This document shows positions 1 through 6,465 of a stretch of 6,737 bases of DNA, piece by piece (the stretch's first letter is position 1; the number at the start of each line of letters is the position of its first letter). The translations under genes and the position numbers were made by a program. The notes beneath the pieces are model-generated. The model had not been told where the DNA came from and ran no database searches. It saw only the letters and a list, made by a program, of their open reading frames with translations. The stretch comes from Pseudomonadota bacterium (lineage in GTDB: Bacteria > Myxococcota_A > UBA796 > SXON01), in assembly GCA_005776735.1 (NCBI GenBank), contig SXOM01000197.1, forward strand, positions 1 to 6,737. The letters are read 5' to 3'.

Positions 1-1414
1 GCCGAGCCAGACCGAGCTGTGCAACGGCATCGACGACGACTGCGACGGCTCCACCGACGAAGACGCGGCCGGCGACGCGTCCACCTGGTACGCCGACGCC
101 GATCTCGACGGCTACGGCGACGCCGGCGACACCACGCTCGGGTGCACCACCCCCGCCGGGTACGTCGCCGACGACACCGACTGCGACGACACCGACGCCG
201 ACGTGAGCCCCGCGGGCACCGAGCTCTGCAACGGAATCGACGACGACTGCGACGGCGCCACCGACGAGGACAGCGCCGCCGACGCCGACACCTGGTACGC
301 CGACACCGACGGCGACGGCTACGGCGACACCGGCGACACCACGCTCGGGTGCAGCGCGCCGGCCGGCTACGTCGCCGATGACACCGACTGCGACGACACC
401 GACGCCGACGTGAGCCCGGCGGACACCGAGCTGTGCAACGGAGTCGACGACGACTGCGACACCGCCGTCGACGAGGGCGTCGAGACCACGTGGTACGCCG
501 ACAGCGACGGCGACGGCTACGGCGACGCGGGCGTCACCGACGCCGCGTGCTCCGCCCCGAGCGGGTATGTCGCGTCCGACACCGACTGCGACGACGGCGA
601 CGCCACGGTGAATCCGGGCGCCGCCGAGGTGTGCGACGACGTCGACCAGGACTGCGACACCGTGGCCGACGACGGCCTGGCCACCGACACCTGGTACGAA
701 GACGACGACGGCGACGGCTACGGCGACGTGGCGGTCGTGGACTGCGCGCAGCCCGCCGACACGGTGGACAACGACTGGGATTGCGACGACGCCGCCGCGG
801 CGATCTACCCCGGCAGCGACGTCCTCTGTCCGTGGGACTCGTGCTTGGAGCTGCTCAACGACGGCATCGCGTCGACCGATGGCGCGTACTGGATCGACTT
901 CGCGGGCACCGCGACGGAGACCGAGTGCGACATGACGACCGACGGCGGCGGGTGGACCCTCCTCTTCTCCGACGACTTCGAGTCCGGTTCGGACCCGGGG
1001 TGGAGCACCACGACCACCACCACGTGCGGCGCGTGGGGCAACATGCTCGGCGGCTACGGGGTGCTCGCGGGCACGACCGTCGACATCGACCTGAGCACCT
1101 ACGCCATCACGCACACCGAAGCGTGGGTCGAGGCCGAGTACATCGCGTTGGACTCGTGGGACGGCGAGACGGCGTGGGTCGCGGCCGACGGCTCGACCCT
1201 GTGGAGCCTGGCGCTGAACAACCACAGCTCCAGCTACAGCGAGGTCTGCGGCTGGAACCGCGGCTACTACGGCTCGTACGACTCGTTGTGGCCGGTGAGC
1301 GAGACGCTGGCGCACTCGGCGAGCACGATCAACGTGCTCGCCGGCAGCACGCTCGACCAGGGGAGCACCGACGAGAGCTTCGGACTGGACGACGTGTACG
1401 TCTGGGTCCGGTAG
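1..1414 (+). CDS. MopE-type repeat surface protein with C-terminal fibrinogen-like and lectin-like domains (5' truncated)
   Basis: The frame is open from the left edge (first complete codon at base 2) to TAG at 1412-1414, giving 470 visible residues; the true start and any signal peptide lie outside. Four tandem units (bases 11-817, about 65-69 residues each) carry an ELCNGIDDDCDG-type opening, a WYxDxDGDGYGD core, a GYV turn and a DCDD close. This is the repeat annotated as 'putative metal-binding motif' (MopE family), common in myxobacteria. The DxDxDGxxD loops and four Cys per unit suggest Ca2+ binding and disulfides, hence an extracellular location. Residues 281-321 resemble the start of a fibrinogen-like domain (SCLELLNDG, then ECDMTTDGGGWTLLF). 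Residues 322-470 look like a beta-sandwich ending in STLDQGSTDESFGLDDVYVW, a pattern I associate with lectin-like surface domains. No C-terminal sorting tag or anchor is visible. Likely role is adhesion or surface coat; the ligand is unknown. Family assignment of the repeats is firm, function is inferred. Confidence 0.88.
   Translation, partial: PSQTELCNGIDDDCDGSTDEDAAGDASTWYADADLDGYGDAGDTTLGCTTPAGYVADDTDCDDTDADVSPAGTELCNGIDDDCDGATDEDSAADADTWYADTDGDGYGDTGDTTLGCSAPAGYVADDTDCDDTDADVSPADTELCNGVDDDCDTAVDEGVETTWYADSDGDGYGDAGVTDAACSAPSGYVASDTDCDDGDATVNPGAAEVCDDVDQDCDTVADDGLATDTWYEDDDGDGYGDVAVVDCAQPADTVDNDWDCDDAAAAIYPGSDVLCPWDSCLELLNDGIASTDGAYWIDFAGTATETECDMTTDGGGWTLLFSDDFESGSDPGWSTTTTTTCGAWGNMLGGYGVLAGTTVDIDLSTYAITHTEAWVEAEYIALDSWDGETAWVAADGSTLWSLALNNHSSSYSEVCGWNRGYYGSYDSLWPVSETLAHSASTINVLAGSTLDQGSTDESFGLDDVYVWVR
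11..817 (+). repeat. Four tandem MopE-type repeat units in coding sequence
   Basis: Units start at 11, 218, 425 and 623, with lengths of 207, 207, 198 and 195 bp. Units 1 and 2 are the most alike: bases 173-210 and 380-417 are identical over 38 bases, at exactly 207 bp spacing. Units 3 and 4 have diverged and lost one to four residues. Similarity at the nucleotide as well as the protein level suggests recent duplication or gene conversion between units 1 and 2. More units may lie to the left of the window. Confidence 0.9.
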
Positions 1415-1472
1415 CGCGCGCGACCGCGCGGCGCGCGCCGGCCTCGATCGAGGCCGGGACGGTCGCGGCGCG
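1415..1472. terminator. Nested GC-rich inverted repeat between convergent genes, probable bidirectional terminator
   Basis: A perfect 20-bp palindrome (1438-1457, centred on CTCGATCGAG) sits inside an outer pair of arms, 1415-1426 with 1460-1472, which pair over 12 bp with one bulged G at 1468. It starts immediately after the stop codon of the repeat protein and ends 15 bp before the stop of the convergent synthetase gene, where a shared terminator would be expected. There is no T-run on either side, so it is not a canonical intrinsic terminator. The call rests on position and stem strength. Confidence 0.55.
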
Positions 1473-1486
1473 CCGCCCCCGGGCGC

Positions 1487-3637
1487 CTACTCGCCGGCCA
1501 CCCGGATGCGGGCGTCGAGGCAGACACAACCGGCGCCCGCCGCGAGCACGCGCACCGGGTTGAGGTCGAGCTCCTGGAGCTGCGGGCAGGCGGCCGCCAG
1601 CGCGCCCACGCGGGAGAGCACGTCCTCCAGGGCGGCCACGTCGGCGGGCGTGCTGCCGCGGAAGCCCTGGAGGAGCGGAAAGCCGCGGATGCCGCGGACC
1701 AGCTCGCCGACGGAACGATCGTCCAGCGGCGCCGGCCGGAACGCCACGTCGCGCAACAGCTCCACCTGCACGCCTCCGAGGCCGAACATCACCAGCGGCC
1801 CGTAGGTGGGGTCGCGCGTGACGCCCACGATCGTCTCGACGCCGCCGCTCACCATCGCCTGCACCAGCCCGCCCGGCATCGGGCCCAGGCCCCGCTCGGC
1901 CAGGGCGGCGGCGATGGAGTCCCAGGCGTTGAACACGTCGGACTCGTTGCGCAGGTCGACCTTCACGCCGCCCACGTCGGACTTGTGGGTGATGGTGTCG
2001 GACACGAGCTTGAGCACCACCGGGAAGCCGAGCCTACGCGCGTGCATCGCCGCTTCGCCAGCGTCGCGGGCCACCAGGGCGCCGGGTTGGCGGACCCCCA
2101 CGGCGCGCAGCACGGCCTCGACCTCGGCCGGGGCCAACCACCCCTCGCCCGCCCGCGCCGCGGCGGCGCGCACGACCGCGCACGCCGCCTCCAGGTCCAT
2201 GCCGGCCGGAACCAGCGGGCGACCCGGCGGTTTGGCGAGCCACTCGCCGTAGCGGGCCGCGCGCGCGAGCACCTGCACCGCGCTCTCGGGGAAGGCGTAG
2301 GACGGGATGTGGCCGGCCTGGAGTTGGGACAACGCCGCGGGTACGCCGTGGCGGCCCATGAAGCAGGAGATCACCGGCTTCTGCATGCCGGCAGCCCCGC
2401 GGACGATGGCCTGTCCCACCGCCTCGGCATCGGTGGTGATCGGCGGGACGAAGAGCACGATGAGCGCGTCGATGGCGTCGTCGGCGAGGAGCTCGCGGGC
2501 GCAGAGCTCGAACTGCGCGGGCGTCGCGGAGGCGATCATGTCGACCGGGTTGCGCACGCTGGCGGCCGGGGGCAGCTCGCCGCGGAGCCGCTCCGTGAGC
2601 GCGGGGGGGAGGTCGGCGACGACGAGGCCGAGGGCTTCGCAGGCGTCGGTCGCGAGGATGCCCGGCCCGCCCGCGTTGGTGAGGATGGCGACCCGGCGGC
2701 CGCGCGGGATCGGCTGGTGCGCCAGGAACGCGGCCATGTCGAACAGCTCCTCGACGGTGTCGACGCGCAGGATGCCGGTGTCCTCCACCAAGGCCTGCAC
2801 CGCCGCGTCGGCCCCCGCGAGCGAACCGGTGTGGCTGGAGGCGGCGACGAGGCCACGCGCACTGCGCCCGCTCTTGACCGCGACGATGGGCTTGCGGCGA
2901 CTGACCTCGCGCGCGAGCTCGCGGAACCGGGCGGGGTTGCCGAAGCTCTCGAGGTACAGGAGGATCACCTGCGTCTCGGGGTCGGCGCCCCACCACTGGA
3001 GCAGGTCGTTGCCGCTGACATCGGCCTTGTTGCCCATGCTCACGAAGTCGCGGATGCCGATGTTCAGCTCCTTGGCATAGTCGAGCATCGCCACGCCGAG
3101 CGCGCCGGACTGGCTGGCCACCGACACCGTGCCGGCGGGCGGGAAGGTGGGCGCGAACGTGGCGTCGAGCCGCGTGCCGGCCTCGGTGGTGACGATGCCC
3201 AGGCAGTTCGGACCGACCATCCGCGCGCCCGCGGCGCGCACCTTCTGCGCGATGGTGCGCTCGAGCTCCGCGCCCTCGGCGCCGGTCTCCTTGAAGCCGG
3301 CGGTGATGACCAGGAGCCCCTTGACCCCCTTGCGCAAGCACGCCTCGACCACCGGGAGCACGTGGTCGCGCGGCACCACGAGCACCGCGAGATCGACCGG
3401 GTCGGGGATGGAGCCGATGTCGGGCCACGCCCGCACGGACTGCACCGCGAGGGCGTTGGGGTTGACCGGGTAGACCGGCCCGACGAACCCGCTGTGGATG
3501 AGGTTGTGGACGATCTCGGCGCCGATGGTGCCGCGGCGACTGGAGGCGCCGATGACCGCCACCGAACGGGGCCGCAACAGCGCGCTCAGGTCGGTGGGAG
3601 CACTCTCGGCGGGGGTCGGGGAGGTCGTGCGCGCCAT
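1487..3637 (-). CDS. Fused NDP-forming acyl-CoA (acetate-CoA type) synthetase
   Basis: A complete 716-residue protein of the family that interconverts acyl-CoA + NDP + Pi with carboxylate + CoA + NTP through a phospho-histidine. Domains in order: CoA-binding Rossmann domain (about 22-145, with SVAVIGASSRRGTIG at 25-39 and GPNCLGI at 142-148); succinyl-CoA-ligase-like domain (about 165-460) carrying the SSHTGSLAG motif, with H269 as the likely phosphorylated residue; and an ATP-grasp domain (about 490-712) with LKLVSDTITHKSDVGGV at 542-558, FGLGG at 618-622 and ELDLNPV at 689-695. H551 may be the second, beta-type histidine. The alpha and beta parts are fused, and there is no C-terminal GNAT acetyltransferase domain as in the larger Pat/PatZ-type relatives. 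The start is well fixed: an in-frame TAG (3659-3661) lies 21 bp upstream, no other start codon falls between, and GGAG is 5 bp before ATG. The enzyme is cytoplasmic and monocistronic. The acyl substrate (acetate, propionate, branched or aryl acids) cannot be told from sequence. All key motifs appear intact. Confidence 0.93.
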   Translation of the reverse strand: MARTTSPTPAESAPTDLSALLRPRSVAVIGASSRRGTIGAEIVHNLIHSGFVGPVYPVNPNALAVQSVRAWPDIGSIPDPVDLAVLVVPRDHVLPVVEACLRKGVKGLLVITAGFKETGAEGAELERTIAQKVRAAGARMVGPNCLGIVTTEAGTRLDATFAPTFPPAGTVSVASQSGALGVAMLDYAKELNIGIRDFVSMGNKADVSGNDLLQWWGADPETQVILLYLESFGNPARFRELAREVSRRKPIVAVKSGRSARGLVAASSHTGSLAGADAAVQALVEDTGILRVDTVEELFDMAAFLAHQPIPRGRRVAILTNAGGPGILATDACEALGLVVADLPPALTERLRGELPPAASVRNPVDMIASATPAQFELCARELLADDAIDALIVLFVPPITTDAEAVGQAIVRGAAGMQKPVISCFMGRHGVPAALSQLQAGHIPSYAFPESAVQVLARAARYGEWLAKPPGRPLVPAGMDLEAACAVVRAAAARAGEGWLAPAEVEAVLRAVGVRQPGALVARDAGEAAMHARRLGFPVVLKLVSDTITHKSDVGGVKVDLRNESDVFNAWDSIAAALAERGLGPMPGGLVQAMVSGGVETIVGVTRDPTYGPLVMFGLGGVQVELLRDVAFRPAPLDDRSVGELVRGIRGFPLLQGFRGSTPADVAALEDVLSRVGALAAACPQLQELDLNPVRVLAAGAGCVCLDARIRVAGE

Positions 3638-3665
3638 GGGGACTCCGGGGGCGGGGGCCTAACCG
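3638..3665. promoter_or_regulatory. 28-bp divergent intergenic region
   Basis: This spacer separates the synthetase start (3637, minus) from the earliest possible start of the FecR-like gene (3666, plus). It is G/C-rich with no recognisable -35/-10 pair. The CTAA at 3659-3662 provides an in-frame stop on both strands: TAG for the minus gene and TAA for the plus gene. Twenty-eight bp cannot hold two ordinary sigma-70 promoters with leaders, so promoter elements must extend into the coding sequences or one gene starts further in. Presence of promoters here is inferred from layout only. Confidence 0.3.
3643..3646 (-). promoter_or_regulatory. Ribosome binding site of the acyl-CoA synthetase gene
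   Basis: On the minus strand this reads GGAG, with five bases (TCCCC) before the ATG at 3637. Together with the in-frame stop just upstream it fixes the start. Confidence 0.7.
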
Positions 3666-4430
3666 ATGGGGTACGCTCGGCGGATGCTCCTCATGGTCCT
3701 GTTCGCGCTCGCCGGCGACCCGCCGCCGGCAATGGTCACTTCCGTCGTCGGCACCGTCACGGTCGTCGACGGGAAGACCCGCTCCCCGGCGCCGTCGCCG
3801 CCGTTCATCCTCGCCGCGACGCAGAGCCTCGACCTCGCCGCCGGCTCGCGCGTGGTGATGCTCCGCCAGGGCGGCGCCTTCGCGGTGGACGGGCCCCGGG
3901 TGGTCGATCCGACCGCGTTCAAGGCCCCGACCACCGGCGGTGACAAGGTCGGGGAGCTGCTGCAGAAGCGCACCTCGCTCGCGGCGGCGGGGGCGGCGCG
4001 GGCCGCCGGGCCGAGCCTCTTGCGGCCGGTCCCGAACGCCCCGGCGGTCGAGGTGCGCGAGGTGCGGTGGACGTGCGACGCCTGTGGCGAGCAAGACGTG
4101 AAGCTCACCGACCTGCGCGCGGACACCGTCGTGTGGTCGGGCAAGGGCACCGACCGCGTCGCGCTCGCCGGCCCGCTCTCCCCGGGCACGTACGCGGTCA
4201 CGGTGGGCTCCAGCGAGCGCACGTTCCGCGTCGTCCCGCGCGCCGAGGCCGACGCGATCGTGGCGGCGGTGAAGGCCGAGACGGTCGCCGACCCGAAGGA
4301 CCGCGCCGCCGCGGTGGCCGGCGCCCTGTTCCTCGGCGGGTACGCGACCGACGCGCTGACCACCCTCGAGGCGGCGGGCGTCACCGACCTGGTGGACGAC
4401 TACGAGAAGCTCGCCGGCGTGCGCCCTTGA
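3666..4430 (+). CDS. Exported FecR-like domain protein, first gene of envelope operon
   Basis: A 254-residue predicted exported protein. Residues 1-17 form a short signal peptide: positively charged MGYARR, then hydrophobic MLLMVLFALA, with likely cleavage after ALA before GDPPP. Residues 23-80 have the beta-rich pattern of a FecR domain (VTSVVGTVTVVDGK, then LDLAAGSRVVMLRQGGAFAVDGP). A low-complexity linker (about 85-125) leads to a second beta-sandwich-like part (127-191) with a CDAC motif (C137, C140) and a closing PLSPGTYAVTVG segment, then a helical tail (192-254). A TAA at 3660-3662 bars any start upstream of 3666; ATG 3684 and ATG 3693 remain possible but would lose the charged n-region. 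No FecI-type sigma factor and no transmembrane helix beyond the signal are present, so this is not a classical FecR anti-sigma factor. It is the promoter-proximal gene, two bases ahead of the CHASE2 gene. FecR-like is a fold-pattern call; the role is unknown. Confidence 0.75.
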   Translation: MGYARRMLLMVLFALAGDPPPAMVTSVVGTVTVVDGKTRSPAPSPPFILAATQSLDLAAGSRVVMLRQGGAFAVDGPRVVDPTAFKAPTTGGDKVGELLQKRTSLAAAGAARAAGPSLLRPVPNAPAVEVREVRWTCDACGEQDVKLTDLRADTVVWSGKGTDRVALAGPLSPGTYAVTVGSSERTFRVVPRAEADAIVAAVKAETVADPKDRAAAVAGALFLGGYATDALTTLEAAGVTDLVDDYEKLAGVRP

Positions 4431-4432
4431 AC

Positions 4433-5797
4433 GTGTGGCGCGAACGCGCCGCCGACGTCCTCGACGCGGTCGCGCGCATCGGGCGCGACGTGGCGCACGA
4501 GGTGGTCGTCAACGTCGCCGCCGCGCTCGCGCTCGGTGCGCTCGCGTTCGTCGTGTTGGACGGACGCATCGAGGGCCTGTACTTCAAGGTCCGCGGTCCG
4601 GCCCCGGTCAGCGACCAGGTGGCGATCATCGCGCTGGACGAGGAGACGTTCTACCTGTGGGACCCGGCCGACCCCGAGCCGGCGCGCACCCCGCGCGCAC
4701 TGTTGGCCGAGGTGGTGCGGTTCCTCACGAGCGCCGGCGCCAAGGTGGTGGTGCTCGACGTGCTCACCGACCTCCCCGCCGCCGGCGACGACGTGCTGGT
4801 GGCGGCGACCAGCGCCCACGGCCGGGTGGTCGCGGCGGAGCGGTTCACCCCCGGCCGCGGGGACGACGCCACCCCCTTCGCGGCCGCCAGCGTGCTCAAC
4901 GGCGTGGCCACCACCGCCTACGCCAACCTCGGCCAGGAGGAGCAGACGCTGTTCTCCGGAGAGATGAGCGTGAGCGCGGTGCCGCTGGTGGCGTCGGTCT
5001 CCCGCGCGCGCCTGGCGGGGGCGTTCCCCTTGGGGCTCGTGGGCGGCTTCCAGGACGACGACGCGCCCACCCCGTCGATGGCCCTCGCGGCGGCGTGGCT
5101 GCAGGTCGCGGGGGGCGCGCCCGCCGAGCTCACCGCGGCGCTCGGCTCGCGGTGCGGCGGGACGCCGGTGGTGTGCACCGCCTCCACCGCCGACCTCGGC
5201 CTGCCGGGCAGCCCGCTCCCGCTGCACGCCGACCTCTCCATCAACTTCCGCGGGGCCGAAGGCGCGGACCACATCCCGGCGATCAGCGGCGCGCGGCTGC
5301 TGCGGAGCCTGGGCGAGTCGGCGCTCGGCAAGACGCTGGGTCTGGACCTGCCCATCGCCGTGCCCGACGACCTGAAGCAGTCGCTCGGCGGGAAGGTCGT
5401 GCTGGTCGGGCGGGTCGACGGTGCCGGCGGAGACCACTTCGTGACCCCGTACAGCTTCCCCGCGATGCAGCAGGCCGACATGAGCGGTGTGCGCGTGCAG
5501 GCGCAGATCATCGACACGCTCCTGAGTGGCCGCCACCTGCGCCGGATCGACGGGGTCACCGCGTGGGTGGCCGCGGTAGCGGCGCTCGTGGCCGTGCTGG
5601 TGTCGGGGCGCCGGAACCGGGCGCTCCACCTGGTCTTCTGGACCGCCCTGTGCGGCGTGCTCCTCGCGGGGTCCACGGTGCTGTTCGGCCTCACCGACGG
5701 CCTGGTGCTCGACCTCGCCCCCACCCTGGGCGCCATCCTGTGTGGCCTGCTCGGGGTACACCTCTACGCCCGTGCGCGGGCAGGAGACGACGCGTGA
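4433..5797 (+). CDS. CHASE2-domain integral membrane protein lacking any output domain
   Basis: A 454-residue protein. A short cytoplasmic N-terminus is followed by TM1 (about 25-42), then a periplasmic CHASE2 sensor domain (about 43-370). Visible CHASE2 hallmarks are GLYFKVRGP (48-56), QVAIIALDEETF (62-73), AGAKVVVLDVL (101-111), the INFRG strand (270-274), GGKVVLVG (319-326), DHFVTPY (334-340) and GVRVQAQIIDTLLSG (352-366). Three closely spaced helices follow (about 374-391, 398-420, 423-445), as usual for CHASE2 proteins. CHASE2 is a periplasmic ligand-sensing domain normally placed ahead of a kinase, adenylate cyclase, GGDEF or kinase-like output. Here the chain ends nine residues after the last helix, so no output is attached. 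The cognate ligand is unknown. C241 and C248 could form a disulfide. The start chosen is GTG 4433, 2 bp after the previous stop; TTG 4427, overlapping that stop as TTGA, is the alternative and adds two residues. No clear Shine-Dalgarno is seen, so translation is probably coupled to the upstream gene. Confidence 0.85.
   Translation: MWRERAADVLDAVARIGRDVAHEVVVNVAAALALGALAFVVLDGRIEGLYFKVRGPAPVSDQVAIIALDEETFYLWDPADPEPARTPRALLAEVVRFLTSAGAKVVVLDVLTDLPAAGDDVLVAATSAHGRVVAAERFTPGRGDDATPFAAASVLNGVATTAYANLGQEEQTLFSGEMSVSAVPLVASVSRARLAGAFPLGLVGGFQDDDAPTPSMALAAAWLQVAGGAPAELTAALGSRCGGTPVVCTASTADLGLPGSPLPLHADLSINFRGAEGADHIPAISGARLLRSLGESALGKTLGLDLPIAVPDDLKQSLGGKVVLVGRVDGAGGDHFVTPYSFPAMQQADMSGVRVQAQIIDTLLSGRHLRRIDGVTAWVAAVAALVAVLVSGRRNRALHLVFWTALCGVLLAGSTVLFGLTDGLVLDLAPTLGAILCGLLGVHLYARARAGDDA
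5782..5786 (+). promoter_or_regulatory. Ribosome binding site of the CsgG/FlgO-like gene
   Basis: AGGAG inside the end of the CHASE2 gene, seven bases before the GTG at 5794. It decides the start of the next gene in favour of the GTG that overlaps the CHASE2 stop, and that start also gives a clean signal peptide. Confidence 0.75.
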
Positions 5798-6465
5798 GGT
5801 ACCTCGGCGTGGTTTTGGTGTGGTTCGCCCTGATGGGGCGCGCGTTCGCGGGGCCGGGCACCGTCGCGGTGCTCTACTTCCAGAACCAGGGAAACCCGGA
5901 GCTCGAGCCGCTCAAGGTGGGCCTCGCGCAGATGCTCACCAGCGATCTGATCGGCGCGGGCGGGGTGAAAGTGGTCGAGCGCACGCAGCTCCAGGCGGTG
6001 CTCGACGAGCTGAAGCTCGGCCACAGCTCGGTCGCCGACAAGGACACCAGCGCCAAGGTCGGGAAGCTGCTCGGCGCCGAGTACCTGGTGCTCGGGTCCT
6101 ACTTCAGCCTCGCGGGCACCCTGCGGGTCGACGCCCGGCTGGTCAAGGTCGAGACCGGCGAGGTGCTCCACGCCAACGGGGCCAACGGCGGCATCGCGGA
6201 GTTCATGGACCTGGAGCGGCGCCTCGCGGGCAGCTTCCGCGACAAGCTCGCGTCGTTGGTCCCCGGCGCGCTCGCGGCGCTCCCGGCCCTGGCCGCGGCG
6301 GCGAGCGAGTCCAAGCCGCTCGAGGCCGCGATGGCGTTGTCCGAGGGCCTCATCGCCCTGGACAACCACGAGCTGCCCAGGGCGCGGGAGTCGTTCCAGA
6401 AGGCCCTGACGGCCGATTCGCGCATGGCCGAAGCCCGTCAACAGCTCGCGGCGCTGGACCTGTGA
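5794..6465 (+). CDS. Secreted CsgG/FlgO-like protein with C-terminal TPR
   Basis: A 223-residue protein starting at GTG 5794, whose GTGA overlaps the CHASE2 stop; AGGAG lies seven bases upstream. Residues 1-19 are a clear Sec signal peptide ending AFA before G20. Residues 22-130 match the CsgG/FlgO alpha-beta pattern: TVAVLYFQNQG, an amphipathic helix (LAQMLTSDL), the VVERTQLQAVLDEL segment (60-73), AKVGKLLGAEYLVLGSY (87-103) and RVDARLVKVETGEVL (111-125). Residues about 176-220 form at least one TPR-type helix pair (ALSEGLIALDNHELPRARES and onward). CsgG-family proteins act at the outer membrane or periplasm in assembly or secretion of surface structures. Classical CsgG is a lipoprotein with pore-forming hairpins, whereas this one has no lipobox Cys and is shorter, so it is more likely a soluble periplasmic relative than a pore. 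Its gene sits between the CHASE2 and Tat-TPR genes, suggesting a joint envelope function. Fold assignment is strong; exact role is inferred. Confidence 0.83.
   Translation: MRYLGVVLVWFALMGRAFAGPGTVAVLYFQNQGNPELEPLKVGLAQMLTSDLIGAGGVKVVERTQLQAVLDELKLGHSSVADKDTSAKVGKLLGAEYLVLGSYFSLAGTLRVDARLVKVETGEVLHANGANGGIAEFMDLERRLAGSFRDKLASLVPGALAALPALAAAASESKPLEAAMALSEGLIALDNHELPRARESFQKALTADSRMAEARQQLAALDL

Noticed and set aside
11..817. CRISPR array or non-coding satellite
   Set aside because: The regular spacing is explained by in-frame protein repeats; there are no unique spacers and no short palindromic repeats.
203..1414. GTG at 203 as the start of the repeat protein
   Set aside because: The same frame is open to the left edge and encodes another complete repeat unit, so this GTG is an internal valine codon.
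3671..3676. TACGCT as a -10 box for a leaderless start at 3684
   Set aside because: It is a weak match with no -35 partner, and it lies within the more plausible coding start at 3666.
1985..3943. Long plus-strand open frame opposite the acyl-CoA synthetase
   Set aside because: It is antisense to a well-conserved enzyme, rich in Arg, His, Gly and Asp with no recognisable domain; it arises from GC3 bias.
2034..4094. Long minus-strand open frame overlapping the synthetase and the FecR-like gene
   Set aside because: Arg/Pro/His-rich composition, no domain, and it crosses two convincing genes in other frames.
4067..4432. N-terminal extension of the CHASE2 protein to an upstream ATG at 4067
   Set aside because: The extension would be Arg-rich and lies out of frame inside the FecR-like gene; the CHASE2 frame becomes protein-like only from about 4427.
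4400..5761. Minus-strand open frame opposite the CHASE2 gene
   Set aside because: Low-complexity His/Arg/Gln/Gly-rich translation with no motif, while the plus strand gives a clear CHASE2 protein.
4435..5793. Upstream part of the open frame containing the CsgG-like gene
   Set aside because: Its translation is an Arg/Gly/Ala-rich shadow of CHASE2; the real start is GTG 5794, supported by AGGAG and a signal peptide.
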